From Parabacteroides timonensis (GTDB lineage: Bacteria > Bacteroidota > Bacteroidia > Bacteroidales > Tannerellaceae), in NCBI RefSeq assembly GCF_900128505.1, contig NZ_LT669940.1, forward strand, positions 356,489 to 420,488: DNA of 64,000 bases, given 5' to 3'. A program made the position numbers and the translations under genes. The notes under the pieces were generated by a model. It had not been told where the DNA came from, made no database searches, and was given only the letters and a program-made list of their open reading frames with translations. Shown here in pieces: positions 36,478 through 45,728 of this stretch (the first letter of the stretch is position 1; the number at the start of each line of letters is the position of its first letter).

Positions 36478-36791
36478 CTATTTTTGTTTGGAAACGAGTG
36501 CCTCAATCTCTAAAACAGATATGCCTTTAACTATCCTGTTCGAAAGTTTTCTCACGTCTGTATATTTATTCACGCATCACGTGTCACCTGTCACGCCTTA
36601 CAACAGCTTGAGTGTTAGCATTATCCGGTGACACGTCTCTATGAAAGCCCAAAATGTCCTCCTGATCTTTGTATCGACCGGCCGATCCGGTCGCTCTTTC
36701 CCGGCCTTTGCCCGCAACTAAGGCTCTGGCACAGGAAGATGAAGCCTCCGGCTCCTGATATTTAATATTTTTCCTCCTTACTTTTATATTT

Positions 36792-36879
36792 GTAAGGCTT
36801 GTGTTTCGAAAAGGTAAGGTATGCCTTACATATTAGCAAGGCATGCTTTGCATTTACGTAAGGCTAGCCTTTATTTTAT
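36792..36879. repeat. Array of four 22-bp repeats with palindromic cores
   Basis: Units begin at 36792, 36814, 36836 and 36858. Their cores are GTAAGGTATGCCTTAC (36814-36829), GCAAGGCATGCTTTGC (36836-36851) and AAGGCTAGCCTT (36860-36871); the first unit keeps only the left half (GTAAGGCT). The exact 22-base spacing puts all cores on one face of the helix, as for cooperative binding of a dimeric protein. The rest of 36478-37327 has no believable gene. Confidence 0.6.
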
Positions 36880-37327
36880 AAAAGTAAGGAGAAAAGGAAT
36901 TATTTGTCATGATGTAAAACTTTAGTTTTCCTTTGCTAATTGCTTAATTCTTTTGAGCAGGAAAGACTGGGGGGCAAGAGGGCCTTTTTCCCCTCCTGAT
37001 GTAAAGTTAGGATAGAAAAACGACAAAGACGGGGGTGAAGCCGGAGGTGAAAGCAAAAAAACAGTGTGGTGTCACTGTAATAGATTGTAAAATAGTAAGA
37101 TATAATGCGTGTGAAAGGTGAAGGCTGAGTTGTAAGAACGCATTGTAAGGCGGAAATAATGGCAGAATGGTCGGTAAAAGCTCTGGTTGTTGCATCGCTT
37201 TAAGGAGAAACGTGTGCTTATACATTATTATATATAATAAAAAGGGGAGGTGAGGAGCGAACGAGTATATTATAATTGATAAAATAGGGTGAAGGCTTTG
37301 ATATATAAAGAATATATAGGAAAAATC

Positions 37328-37536
37328 AATGACTAGTGAAAACGTTCCTTTTTTCTCGTCAGCAAAATTACTGATAAGTTTTGAATCCACAATTAAAAAC
37401 AAAAAATAATTTCCAACTGTATATACTTTCTTATCAACAGAATACTAAAATGAGTACGAAAATTTGGTTTTTGACAACTAACTCTTCTCTCCTTCCAATG
37501 AATGACGAGAAAAAAGGAACGTTTTAGCTAGTCATT
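37328..37536. repeat. Inverted-repeat-bounded, probably invertible promoter segment
   Basis: Arms 37328-37361 and 37503-37536 are inverted copies of 34 bases with two mismatches (shared core AAAACGTTCCTTTTTTCTCG). They enclose 141 bases that hold a promoter on the minus strand (37363-37392). The arrangement matches invertible promoters of Bacteroidales that are flipped by site-specific recombinases. The invertase is not encoded in this window. Confidence 0.7.
37363..37392 (-). promoter_or_regulatory. Promoter inside the invertible segment (OFF orientation)
   Basis: Minus-strand TAATTTTG (37363-37370) with TTG at 37390-37392 and a 19-base spacer fits the Bacteroidetes promoter. As written it faces away from the surface-protein gene at 37616. 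After inversion the -7 box would lie near 37494-37501, giving a leader of about 110 bases. Confidence 0.65.
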
Positions 37537-37615
37537 TAGCAATAGGCAAGGTTGAAACATCCTCTCTGAAACAGGCTTTTTAAGTAACACTATTATTAAT
37601 ATTAAATTTTAAATT

Positions 37616-40600
37616 ATGAACAAAAAGTTTTCTACACTTATGGCAGTCTTTCTGGCTGCCGGTGCAACATTCACGGCGGAGGCCGGTGTGGTGTTGGTGA
37701 AGGGTGCTGATCTTGCTGATAATGATCAAGTGATCATTGTTAATAAGGAAATACCAGGAGATGGTTCTGTGGCTAAAGTTTTAACTGTTGGTTCTGGGAC
37801 GTTAAGTTTGGCTGATATTACGAATGCTACGTCGGAAAGTGATTTGCAAGCCTTTCTTTGGGAAGTTGGTGGAGCTAAAACAACTCTTGTTTGGGCAAAT
37901 GACGGTACGAGAGGTCTAAATTATGCGGCTACAGTTTGGTCTTATGGCGCTGCCTCTACTTTATCGCCAGCTTTGGCTGCAGCTACTGATCCAAAAGGAA
38001 CTCTTGTTACAGGTGCGTCTGGTAATTATTTGGATATCAAGGGCGGTGCTGTTGCAAATTCAACATCAGAGAAAGCCGTTTACTGCTACATGATTACTAC
38101 CCCTGTGCTTAAAAATATAGAAGCACAGCCTATTTCAATTGAAACAAATAAGTATTTAGTAGCATCTAAGGATGGTAAAACGGCTTCGATTGTAGACTGT
38201 AGCACTGCTAAAGATCTTTTGTTCTTGGGTTATGAACCGTCTCAATATCTATGGAATGTAGATGCAGAAGGCGTAATTTCTTTAGCTGCAAATCCTGATG
38301 TGAAAGTTTCAGGTATAGCCCATTCAGGATCTTATGCAGTTACTTTGGGAACTAATGGTGCTAAAATAGAGCAAAATGGTACTAAATTATTTGTTGTAGT
38401 CGATGGAACAAGCTCTTTAGTAACAAATGGAGTTGCAACTGATATTACTAGCAGTAGTGCTGTGACATCTACGGCTCAACCGGATGCAACAAACTATGGT
38501 GATGGTGTTCCCTTTGCTGAAGGTGAAACATTTATGATTCATAGAGCAGATGGTGGTAATTCTAACACTGTTGCTGCAAATAAATACCTCTCTAAAGCAA
38601 GTGGAGCAGCTCTTACAGAAACAGCAGCTGGTGAGAATGCTTATTGGACAGCAGAAGCTGTAAATGGTAAAGAAAATGTATATCGCTTTGTAAATGCATC
38701 AGGACAGGTACTTGAGTTGGCTAATATTCAGGAGTTTCGTATTGTAGCTGTACCTAATGGAAGTAACGGTGGTAATTTGTATTATTTTGTAAATGCTGCC
38801 GGTGAAAAGGTTATTACAAGTAATACAGCATTAGGCTTTTTTGCTACAGAATTTGCAAGTACAACTATTATTGGATCTGGAGTTGCTAATACAAATCCTG
38901 CTTACTTCTCTTTCCACAAAGCCGCATCAACCGCTTACACAGCTGGTACTTTAGTTAAGAAATTAGGTGACGGTTTCACAATGACTTTGGCAAACAAGAA
39001 AGAAGGAGTAACTGATTTGCAGGGTAATCCGTTCCTGGGTAAGTTGAAAGTTGTTAAGCCGAAGATGGAAGGAACAAAAGTTACAGGTTTTGAATCTTAT
39101 AAATCAACGGATAATGTAACATCTTACATGTTGGCAAATGATGAAGGTATTATTGTACTGAATCTGAACCAGGATGAAAAATGGTCTGTTGAAGGTATTA
39201 CAGAGTTCAACGGAGTAAATGGTGGTTTCAAATTCAAGACAATCTCTGTAGATGATATGAAGACTATCATGAACTCTAAATCTGGTGATGCTGCTTATGC
39301 TGTAAGAAAACAGATTGCATATACTTTCTCTGTCAACCATAGTGCTGCAGATCTGAATGAAATCAGCTCTATTCAAGTACATGGTGTAGCTCCTGCAACT
39401 AACACAAACACTTATAGCGTTATTTCATACAATAATGACGAAGGTTATTTCTTGTCTGCCGGTAAGACCTCACCGTCTCAGGTTGGTGTATTGGTTTATG
39501 CAAGCTTCGGTAGCGATGCATTTGTTTTGACAACAGATGAAGCAAACAATCCGTTGAACTATAAGTATGTAAATATGACATTCATCTCTAAAAATGCCAA
39601 AGTAAACAATAAAGTGTTGGCAATGGATGAAGATGGTGATGTTGCTGCTGTACAGGCTAGCAAGTTCTTATTCAACAAACCGGAAGGACAATGGGCTGTA
39701 ACAGCTACAAATGGTGTAAAGAATACTGCAACGAAGAAAGCTGATGCTTATGCCTTTACATTTACAAATCGTGAATCACAGGAAGTGATAAATGTGAAAG
39801 ACATGTATTCACTGGGTAACGACAAATACGCTGTAAGCTATACAGGTCGCAATCCGTTCGGATTCTCAACTGTTTCACGTGATACATTGGTTATCACTCC
39901 TTCTGCTGCTTCCGAATTGGATAACAACACTGTTCAGATGGATGGTTATGCAAACTTCAAAGCACTGGATGTACAGGATAATCAATATCGTTTGGCTGTT
40001 GCTTCTACAGAAGAAACTAACTTCTATGTTACAGAAAACCATTCAGGCAAACACCTGCTGGGCTTGACAAAAGAATTGGAAGGTGCAGCTACCTGGAAAC
40101 TGGTTCCGCTGACTGAAAAGGCTACTTACGGTTCATTTGGTACTTTGAAAACTCCGACAGATTCTATCTATCAGATCACTAAGGTGGGTTATTATGATGC
40201 TAAAGGCAGATATCAGACTTATAATGATACATTGGCTATCATTAGCTACGCTTTGCAGAATGCTGCTAACGACGAATATCTGACTTATGAAAATCCTCAG
40301 ACTTTGGATATCCTGTCTATGATCTGCGATAAGGATTCTAAGAGTTATGCAACTTCTAAAGATCTGGGTAAAGCTTACCGCTTTGTTTTGAAAGAAAAAC
40401 AGAATGGTCTGTATAATCTGGTCGGTGTATCTCAGAATGATAACAAATCATTTGCAATGGATCTGAACAAGAAGCTGTATGGCGCAACTACAACTAAACA
40501 GGGTGCTGTAGAAGTTGAAGCTGCTTACGAACAAGTAAATTCTAACGACCTGTTCGATCTTCAGTTAGTTGCAGCTCCTGAATATCGTTTGAAGAATATG

Positions 40601-41524
40601 GGCGATACGATCCGTATCTTCCGTCAGGAAAACGAATATGATCAGATGTATGAAAACGGTGAATTCCTGAATCTGGGTAATAAAGCTCAATTGAAAGATA
40701 TGGCTCCTGCTTTGTATGTAGATACAGCTTATGTGAACCGTGGTCATAACAGCCGCTACCAGTATCTGTTGGTTGTTAATCCGAAGTATGTACCTGAACA
40801 GGAATGTACAATCCCTGGTCACCCGGCAGTTCATCCGGATACAACATACGGTCGCTTCCTGGTTAACTTGGTTGACACTGCTTATATTGCTTATACAAAG
40901 GGTGCTATCCATACTAATAAGTATATCAATGTAGGTGAAGCAGGTGAAAACTTTGCTAAGTTAGGATTCGTATATGGTTTCCGTACAGGTGATAAACTGT
41001 ATATCACAGACAAGAACTATAAGAAGAGTGGAAAGACTTCTGATGTAATCGATTTGAGCACAAGTGCTTTCAATACAGCTAAGTTCGCATTCCAGTATAT
41101 CAATCCGATCAACCATGAATCAGATGGTTCATTCAAGATTCAGACTGGCTACTACGATTATGATGCTTATGTAGCTAATGGCAAACGTCCGGATGTATCT
41201 AACAACGGTTATTTGAAGAACATCAATGGTGTAGTAGTTGTTGCTAAGGGTTACGAAGCTGGTGACAAGTTTGATCTGGCTGCAGAACATTCTAATCCGG
41301 TTGCTAACGAAAGTATTAACGCATCTTCAGTAAGCGTAATTGCTAATGAAGGTTATGTCACAATCAGCGGTGCACAGGGTAGGAAAGTTACTATCAGCAA
41401 CGTACTTGGTCAGACAATCGCTAACACAGTTCTTTCTTCTGACAACGCTACAATCGCTGCTCCTCAGGGTGTAGTTGTAGTAGCTGTAGAAGGCGAAGCT
41501 GCTGTTAAGGCAATCGTTAAATAA
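37616..41524 (+). CDS. DUF6383-type large surface protein (intact)
   Basis: 1,302 residues. The signal peptide MNKKFSTLMAVFLAAGATFT is nearly the same as in the broken paralogue at 5017. The N-terminal two fifths diverge from the paralogue, whereas the C-terminal half is closely alike, ending in a DUF6383 domain (KVTISNVLGQTIANT, VVVVAVEGEAAVKAIVK). The composition is beta-rich with many Ser, Thr, Asn and Lys and few Cys. Such proteins are probably exported and displayed; in Parabacteroides a family of phase-variable S-layer-like glycoproteins has been described and this protein is a candidate member. The last 70 residues resemble a type IX secretion sorting domain in pattern. The invertible promoter segment upstream suggests on/off expression, now off. 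Confidence 0.8.
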   Translation: MNKKFSTLMAVFLAAGATFTAEAGVVLVKGADLADNDQVIIVNKEIPGDGSVAKVLTVGSGTLSLADITNATSESDLQAFLWEVGGAKTTLVWANDGTRGLNYAATVWSYGAASTLSPALAAATDPKGTLVTGASGNYLDIKGGAVANSTSEKAVYCYMITTPVLKNIEAQPISIETNKYLVASKDGKTASIVDCSTAKDLLFLGYEPSQYLWNVDAEGVISLAANPDVKVSGIAHSGSYAVTLGTNGAKIEQNGTKLFVVVDGTSSLVTNGVATDITSSSAVTSTAQPDATNYGDGVPFAEGETFMIHRADGGNSNTVAANKYLSKASGAALTETAAGENAYWTAEAVNGKENVYRFVNASGQVLELANIQEFRIVAVPNGSNGGNLYYFVNAAGEKVITSNTALGFFATEFASTTIIGSGVANTNPAYFSFHKAASTAYTAGTLVKKLGDGFTMTLANKKEGVTDLQGNPFLGKLKVVKPKMEGTKVTGFESYKSTDNVTSYMLANDEGIIVLNLNQDEKWSVEGITEFNGVNGGFKFKTISVDDMKTIMNSKSGDAAYAVRKQIAYTFSVNHSAADLNEISSIQVHGVAPATNTNTYSVISYNNDEGYFLSAGKTSPSQVGVLVYASFGSDAFVLTTDEANNPLNYKYVNMTFISKNAKVNNKVLAMDEDGDVAAVQASKFLFNKPEGQWAVTATNGVKNTATKKADAYAFTFTNRESQEVINVKDMYSLGNDKYAVSYTGRNPFGFSTVSRDTLVITPSAASELDNNTVQMDGYANFKALDVQDNQYRLAVASTEETNFYVTENHSGKHLLGLTKELEGAATWKLVPLTEKATYGSFGTLKTPTDSIYQITKVGYYDAKGRYQTYNDTLAIISYALQNAANDEYLTYENPQTLDILSMICDKDSKSYATSKDLGKAYRFVLKEKQNGLYNLVGVSQNDNKSFAMDLNKKLYGATTTKQGAVEVEAAYEQVNSNDLFDLQLVAAPEYRLKNMGDTIRIFRQENEYDQMYENGEFLNLGNKAQLKDMAPALYVDTAYVNRGHNSRYQYLLVVNPKYVPEQECTIPGHPAVHPDTTYGRFLVNLVDTAYIAYTKGAIHTNKYINVGEAGENFAKLGFVYGFRTGDKLYITDKNYKKSGKTSDVIDLSTSAFNTAKFAFQYINPINHESDGSFKIQTGYYDYDAYVANGKRPDVSNNGYLKNINGVVVVAKGYEAGDKFDLAAEHSNPVANESINASSVSVIANEGYVTISGAQGRKVTISNVLGQTIANTVLSSDNATIAAPQGVVVVAVEGEAAVKAIVK

Positions 41525-41606
41525 GAAACTATTTATAATCAATAAATTTAAATTGACTGCGCGGTTCTGTTATGAGCCAAGTATCCCGTGAGGGTGAATG
41601 AGCGGT

Positions 41607-41681
41607 CAGTATTAATACTAAAGTAATGAAATAAAGTTCTTCTGTTCGATCTCTGTGAAGAGCAAAAACAGACAAAAAGTA
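41607..41681 (+). other. Conserved 3' untranslated block of DUF6383 genes
   Basis: This stretch has the same succession of GTATTAATACTAA, ATAAAGTTCTTCTGTTC, CTGTGAAG and ACAGACAAAA as 9071-9147. Upstream, GACTGC can pair with GCGGTC (41557-41607). Conservation outside a coding frame, at the same position after two paralogues, suggests a shared RNA or DNA role or recent gene conversion. Confidence 0.55.
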
Positions 41682-41716
41682 AGTCGCCTCGGCCTTAGGG
41701 TCGGGGTGGCTTTATT
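41680..41716 (+). terminator. Intrinsic terminator after DUF6383 gene
   Basis: AAGTCGCC-TCGGCC pairs with GGTCGGGG-TGGCTTT around TTAG, and TTTATTTG follows. Confidence 0.7.
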
Positions 41717-41798
41717 TGTCAGTGTATGTCTTGAACTCTTCAGTAATTGAATCATACGTTAAATTCATAGAATAAGTATCATCATTAGAAAAAAAAAC

Positions 41799-41806
41799 TA
41801 TCTTTG
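41799..41806 (+). promoter_or_regulatory. -7 box of porin-like gene
   Basis: TATCTTTG, 23 bases upstream of the ATG at 41830. The rest of 41717-41798 shows nothing else. Confidence 0.5.
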
Positions 41807-41829
41807 TTCGGTAGAAAAGAGCATTTAGT

Positions 41830-42474
41830 ATGAAAAGGATCGGATTGGTAATAATATTGGTGATGTTGATGATTGTGCCGGCTGGCGCACAGATCACTTG
41901 GGGAGTACGTGGCGGTTTAGCTTATTCGTCACTGGTGCAGAAAATAGATAATAATTATCAATCGGGAGCCCGTTTCGGATTCAGTGTGGCCGGGTTGGCT
42001 CAGATTCCTTTATATAAGAAATTGTCATTGCAGCCGGAAGTCGCTTTTGTGAATCAAGGTGGTAATTATCTATCCAAAATCTCGGACGGAGAAAGTCCTG
42101 AACTGGCTTATCCCAAGACTAAATGTAACTACTATTCTATTCTGGTACCTGTAAATCTGGTCTATACATTTCAGTTTACCGATGTCTATTTCAGCGTGAT
42201 GGCCGGTCCGGCTGTCGATTTCTCCCTGTTTGGGAAGATGAAAACAAAGGAAAATGTAAATACCGATATCGTTTTCGGTCAGTCCGGCGAAGCAGACCTT
42301 AAAACCTTTGACCTGGGAGTAAACCTTGGTTTGCAGGTCGAATATTCTAATTTCTTCTTCTCCGTATCCGCCCTTTGCGGAACGCTCGACCGTCGTACGT
42401 CGAAACACGTTGGTGAATCGTCTCTTTATCAAAATAACGTAACTTTCTCTCTCGGCTATTATTTCCGCAAATAA
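41830..42474 (+). CDS. Outer membrane beta-barrel protein (PorT-like)
   Basis: 214 residues. The signal peptide ends ...IVPAGAQ. The rest alternates beta strands (WGVRGGLAYSSL, LSLQPEVAFVNQGG, YYSILVPVNLVYTF, VYFSVMAGPAVDF) and closes on FSLGYYFRK with a terminal aromatic-basic pair, typical of the small PorT/OMP beta-barrel family of Bacteroidetes. Its exact role is unknown. It has its own promoter and lies ahead of the ribosomal genes on the same strand. Confidence 0.75.
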   Translation: MKRIGLVIILVMLMIVPAGAQITWGVRGGLAYSSLVQKIDNNYQSGARFGFSVAGLAQIPLYKKLSLQPEVAFVNQGGNYLSKISDGESPELAYPKTKCNYYSILVPVNLVYTFQFTDVYFSVMAGPAVDFSLFGKMKTKENVNTDIVFGQSGEADLKTFDLGVNLGLQVEYSNFFFSVSALCGTLDRRTSKHVGESSLYQNNVTFSLGYYFRK

Positions 42475-42522
42475 GTATCCTATCTCTCTTAGCGGTTCAT
42501 AATGAAAAAGATGTACAAATAT

Positions 42523-42552
42523 TTTGTATTTCGAAGAAAAGCCGTACCTTTG
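42523..42552 (+). promoter_or_regulatory. Promoter of rplM operon and leader
   Basis: TTTG (42523-42526) and TACCTTTG (42545-42552) with 18 bases between them form a strong promoter. About 125 bases of leader (to 42687) include GAGAAACTGAGCGCTTGTTTTTT near 42633, which could be an autoregulatory ribosomal-protein leader; leaders of this kind in front of rplM have been reported in Bacteroidia. I could not settle its fold. Confidence 0.6.
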
Positions 42553-42687
42553 CAAGCCGAATATTATCAAATTGTACTAAGGGTTTAGTTTTTAGCACAT
42601 TATTACGTCAAGTGTCCGTAGTGATAATGGTAGTGAGAAACTGAGCGCTTGTTTTTTAGAGTTATTAATTAATTAATTTATTAAGCA

Positions 42688-43143
42688 GTGGATACTTTAA
42701 GTTTTAAGACCATTTCTGCAAACAAAGCAACTGTAAACAAAGAGTGGGTCATCGTTGACGCTGATGGACAGACTTTGGGACGTCTTTGTGCAAAAGTAGC
42801 AAAACTTTTGCGCGGTAAGTATAAACCCAATTTCACTCCTCATGTTGATTGTGGTGATAATGTAATCATTATCAATGCAGATAAAATCGTTCTGACAGGT
42901 AACAAATGGAACGATCGTGTTTATTTGAGATATACCGGATATCCCGGTGGACAGATCGCATATTCTCCTGCAGATTTGATGCAGAAGGGCGAAGATCGTC
43001 TGTTCAGAAAAGTAGTAAAGGGTATGTTGCCTAAAAATCGTCTGGGTGCAAAGTTACTGGGTAACTTATATGTATATGCAGGAACAGAGCACAAACACGA
43101 AGCTCAACAACCTAAGTCAATCGATATAAACTCACTTAAATAA
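42688..43143 (+). CDS. rplM: 50S ribosomal protein L13
   Basis: 151 residues, the usual size. It has the L13 signatures WVIVDADGQTLGRLCAKVAKLLRGK near the N-terminus and GMLPKNRLG near the C-terminus. It binds 23S rRNA early in large-subunit assembly. The start is a GTG reading as the first codon. It is followed by rpsI after five bases, the standard rplM-rpsI pair. Confidence 0.95.
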   Translation: MDTLSFKTISANKATVNKEWVIVDADGQTLGRLCAKVAKLLRGKYKPNFTPHVDCGDNVIIINADKIVLTGNKWNDRVYLRYTGYPGGQIAYSPADLMQKGEDRLFRKVVKGMLPKNRLGAKLLGNLYVYAGTEHKHEAQQPKSIDINSLK

Positions 43144-43148
43144 TAACT

Positions 43149-43535
43149 ATGGAAGTAGTAAATGCAATAGGAAGACGTAAAGCAGCAGTTGCTCGCGTAT
43201 TCGTAAGCGAAGGAACGGGAAAGATAACTATCAACAAACGTGATCTTGCAAATTACTTTCCTTCTACAATCCTTCAGTTCATTGTTAAGCAACCGCTTGC
43301 AAAGCTGAATGTTGAAGAACAATATGACATCAAGATCAACCTTGACGGTGGTGGTTTCAAAGGTCAGTCAGAAGCTGCTCGCTTGGCTATCGCTCGTGCT
43401 TTGATCAAGATTAATCCGGAAGATAAACCTGCGTTGAGAGCTGAAGGTTTCGTAACTCGCGATCCTCGTGCTGTTGAACGTAAGAAACCGGGTCAGCCAA
43501 AAGCTCGTAAGAGATTCCAGTTCAGCAAACGTTAA
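43149..43535 (+). CDS. rpsI: 30S ribosomal protein S9
   Basis: 128 residues. It starts with VNAIGRRKAAVARVFV and ends with the lysine/arginine tail KKPGQPKARKRFQFSKR that reaches the P-site tRNA. Spacing to rplM is five bases, so they are co-transcribed. Confidence 0.95.
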   Translation: MEVVNAIGRRKAAVARVFVSEGTGKITINKRDLANYFPSTILQFIVKQPLAKLNVEEQYDIKINLDGGGFKGQSEAARLAIARALIKINPEDKPALRAEGFVTRDPRAVERKKPGQPKARKRFQFSKR

Positions 43536-43671
43536 TGTTATTTGTGAGTTTCTTACAAGGACAAAGCGTTTAGTATCTAAATTGTCGGGATTTCTTTTGC
43601 ATGCAGACATGCCGGAGGACTACCTGATAGTTGAAAATTAAACAGAAAGTAAACGATTTAAAAAGAAAAAA
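43536..43671 (+). promoter_or_regulatory. rpsI-rpsB intergenic leader
   Basis: 136 bases with a GCATG-cagA-CATGC hairpin near 43600-43613. The stretch may hold a leader for rpsB, but no clear -7 box or terminator is visible, so read-through from the rplM promoter is likely. Confidence 0.3.
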
Positions 43672-44517
43672 ATGTCAAGAGTTAATTTTGATCAGTTATT
43701 AGAAGCTGGTGTACACTTCGGACACTTGAAGAGAAAGTGGAATCCCGCTATGGCTCCTTACATCTTTATGGAGCGCAATGGTATTCATATCATTGATTTA
43801 TATAAAACAGTTGCTAAAGTAGACGAAGCAGCAGAAGTAATGAAAAACCTGGCTAAGCAAGGTAAAAAAGTACTTTTCGTTGCTACTAAAAAACAAGCAA
43901 AACAAGTTGTCGCTGATAAGGCTGCTTCTGTAGGTATGCCTTACGTTATCGAACGCTGGCCGGGTGGTATGTTGACTAACTTCCCGACTATCCGTAAAGC
44001 CATCAAAAAGATGACTACTATCGATAAGATGACAAAAGATGGTACATTTGATAATCTGTCGAAAAGAGAAAAACTTCAGATCACTCGTCAGCGTGCTAAG
44101 CTGGAAAAGACTTTAGGTTCTATTGTAGACCTGACTCGTCTGCCGTCTGCTTTGTTCGTTGTTGACGTGATGAAAGAACATATTGCAGTTCGCGAAGCCA
44201 ACCGTCTGGGTATCCCCGTTTTCGGTATGGTTGATACTAACTCTGATCCTAACAACATTGACTACGTGATCCCGGCTAACGACGACGCTACTAAATCAGT
44301 AGAAGTTATCTTAGGCGCTATCTGCGAAGCAATGAACGAAGGTCTGCAGGAACGCAAAGCTGAAAAGATCGATACAGAAGCTGCCGGTGAAGGCGAAGGT
44401 CCTAAAAGAGAACGCAAAGGAAAAGCTACTGTAAAGAAAGAACGTACTAAGAAAGAAGACGAAGATGCTTTGAACGCTAAAGTCGCTGACAAGTACGCTA
44501 AAGATATCGAAGAATAA
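43672..44517 (+). CDS. rpsB: 30S ribosomal protein S2
   Basis: 281 residues. The core has the S2 signatures LLEAGVHFGHLKRKWNP and RWPGGMLTNFPTI and VDTNSDPNNIDYVIPANDD. A charged tail after about residue 235 (rich in E, K, R) is longer than in E. coli S2. It binds S1 and 16S rRNA. The next gene on the strand is tsf, the usual partner. Confidence 0.95.
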   Translation: MSRVNFDQLLEAGVHFGHLKRKWNPAMAPYIFMERNGIHIIDLYKTVAKVDEAAEVMKNLAKQGKKVLFVATKKQAKQVVADKAASVGMPYVIERWPGGMLTNFPTIRKAIKKMTTIDKMTKDGTFDNLSKREKLQITRQRAKLEKTLGSIVDLTRLPSALFVVDVMKEHIAVREANRLGIPVFGMVDTNSDPNNIDYVIPANDDATKSVEVILGAICEAMNEGLQERKAEKIDTEAAGEGEGPKRERKGKATVKKERTKKEDEDALNAKVADKYAKDIEE

Positions 44518-44640
44518 ATATAATTGACAATTGACAGTTTGCAATTGACAATTAGAATATAAAACAATGGGCAATTGGCTTTTGACAGTAATTGTCAACT
44601 GTCGATTGTCCATTGTTGTTTTAGAATAGTATAAACAATT
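44518..44640. repeat. AATTGACAATT-type short repeats between rpsB and tsf
   Basis: Variants of AATTGACAATT, ATTGTCAACTGTC and CCATTGTTG recur in direct and inverted orientation over about 110 bases, and CAATGGGCAATTG can pair with its reverse copies. Similar strings are dispersed repeats in Bacteroidales genomes. Confidence 0.5.
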
Positions 44641-44658
44641 AAATAAGGAAATTAGATT

Positions 44659-45648
44659 ATGGCTGTAACTATGGCTGATATTACCAAGCTGCGCAAAATG
44701 AGTGGAGCTGGTATGATGGATTGTAAGAAGGCTTTGACCGAAGCTGACGGTGACATCGAAAAGGCAATGGAAATTATCCGTAAAAAAGGACAGGCTATCG
44801 CTGCTAAACGTTCTGATCGTGAAGCTTCTGAAGGTTGCGTGTTGGCTAAGAAAGACGGTGAGTTCGCTGCTGTTATCGCTTTGAAGTGCGAAACTGACTT
44901 CGTAGCTAAGAATGAAGACTTCATTGCTCTGGCTCAGGCTATCCTTGACGCTGCTGTGGCTAACAAGTGCAAGACTCTGGACGAAGTGAAAGCTCTGCCG
45001 ATGGGTAAAGGTACTATACAGGACGCTGTTACCGACCGTAGCGGTATCACTGGCGAAAAGATGGAATTGGACGGCTACAATGTAGTAGAAGGCACTTACA
45101 CTACTGTTTACAACCACATGGGTAAGAACATGCTTTGTACAATCGTTGCTTTCAACAAGGAATCAGACAATGTTGCTCATAACATAGCTATGCAGATCGC
45201 TGCTATGAACCCGATCGCTATCGATGAAGATGGTGTTCCTGAATCTGTAAAAGAAACTGAAATCCAGGTAGCTATTGAAAAGACTAAAGCTGAGCAGGTT
45301 CAGAAAGCTGTTGAAGCTGCCCTGAAGAAAGCCGGTATCAATCCTACGCATGTTGATAGCGAAGATCACATGGAAAGCAATATGGCTAAAGGCTGGATTA
45401 CAGCTGAAGATGTAGCTAAAGCGAAAGAAATCATCGCTAAGGTTTCAGAAGAAAAAGCTGCTAACTTGCCTCAGCAGATGATCGAAAATATCGCAAAAGG
45501 TCGTCTTAGCAAATTCTTGAAAGAAGTTTGCCTGTTGAACCAGGAAGACATTATGGATGCAAAGAAGACTGTAAGAGAAGTAATGAAGGAAGCAGATCCT
45601 GAATTGAAAGTTCTTGCATTCAAACGCTTTACTTTGCGTGCTGAATAA
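44659..45648 (+). CDS. tsf: Translation elongation factor Ts
   Basis: 329 residues. It starts VTMADITKLRKMSGAGMMDCKKAL with the EF-Ts N-terminal UBA-like domain, then FAAVIALKCETDFVAKNEDF, the TDFV motif contacting EF-Tu. It exchanges GDP for GTP on EF-Tu. The length is usual for Bacteroidetes, with a longer dimerisation domain than in E. coli. Confidence 0.95.
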   Translation: MAVTMADITKLRKMSGAGMMDCKKALTEADGDIEKAMEIIRKKGQAIAAKRSDREASEGCVLAKKDGEFAAVIALKCETDFVAKNEDFIALAQAILDAAVANKCKTLDEVKALPMGKGTIQDAVTDRSGITGEKMELDGYNVVEGTYTTVYNHMGKNMLCTIVAFNKESDNVAHNIAMQIAAMNPIAIDEDGVPESVKETEIQVAIEKTKAEQVQKAVEAALKKAGINPTHVDSEDHMESNMAKGWITAEDVAKAKEIIAKVSEEKAANLPQQMIENIAKGRLSKFLKEVCLLNQEDIMDAKKTVREVMKEADPELKVLAFKRFTLRAE

Positions 45649-45667
45649 TTTGCGTAAGCAATGAAAT

Positions 45668-45709
45668 AAAAAAGGGACTCCGAAATTTAATCGGAGTCCC
45701 TTTTTTGTG
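45668..45709. terminator. Bidirectional terminator
   Basis: AAAAAAGGGACTCCGA (45668-45683) pairs with TCGGAGTCCCTTTTTT (45691-45706) over seven bases. It serves tsf and the convergent aminotransferase gene. Confidence 0.85.
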
Positions 45710-45728
45710 TTATAAGACTTTACTTTCC

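Noticed and set aside
37007..37402. 131-residue minus-strand open frame across the invertible segment
   Set aside because: It is Leu/Phe/Ile-rich and reads through the inverted repeat and promoter; its start lies upstream of the promoter's own start. No protein-like pattern.
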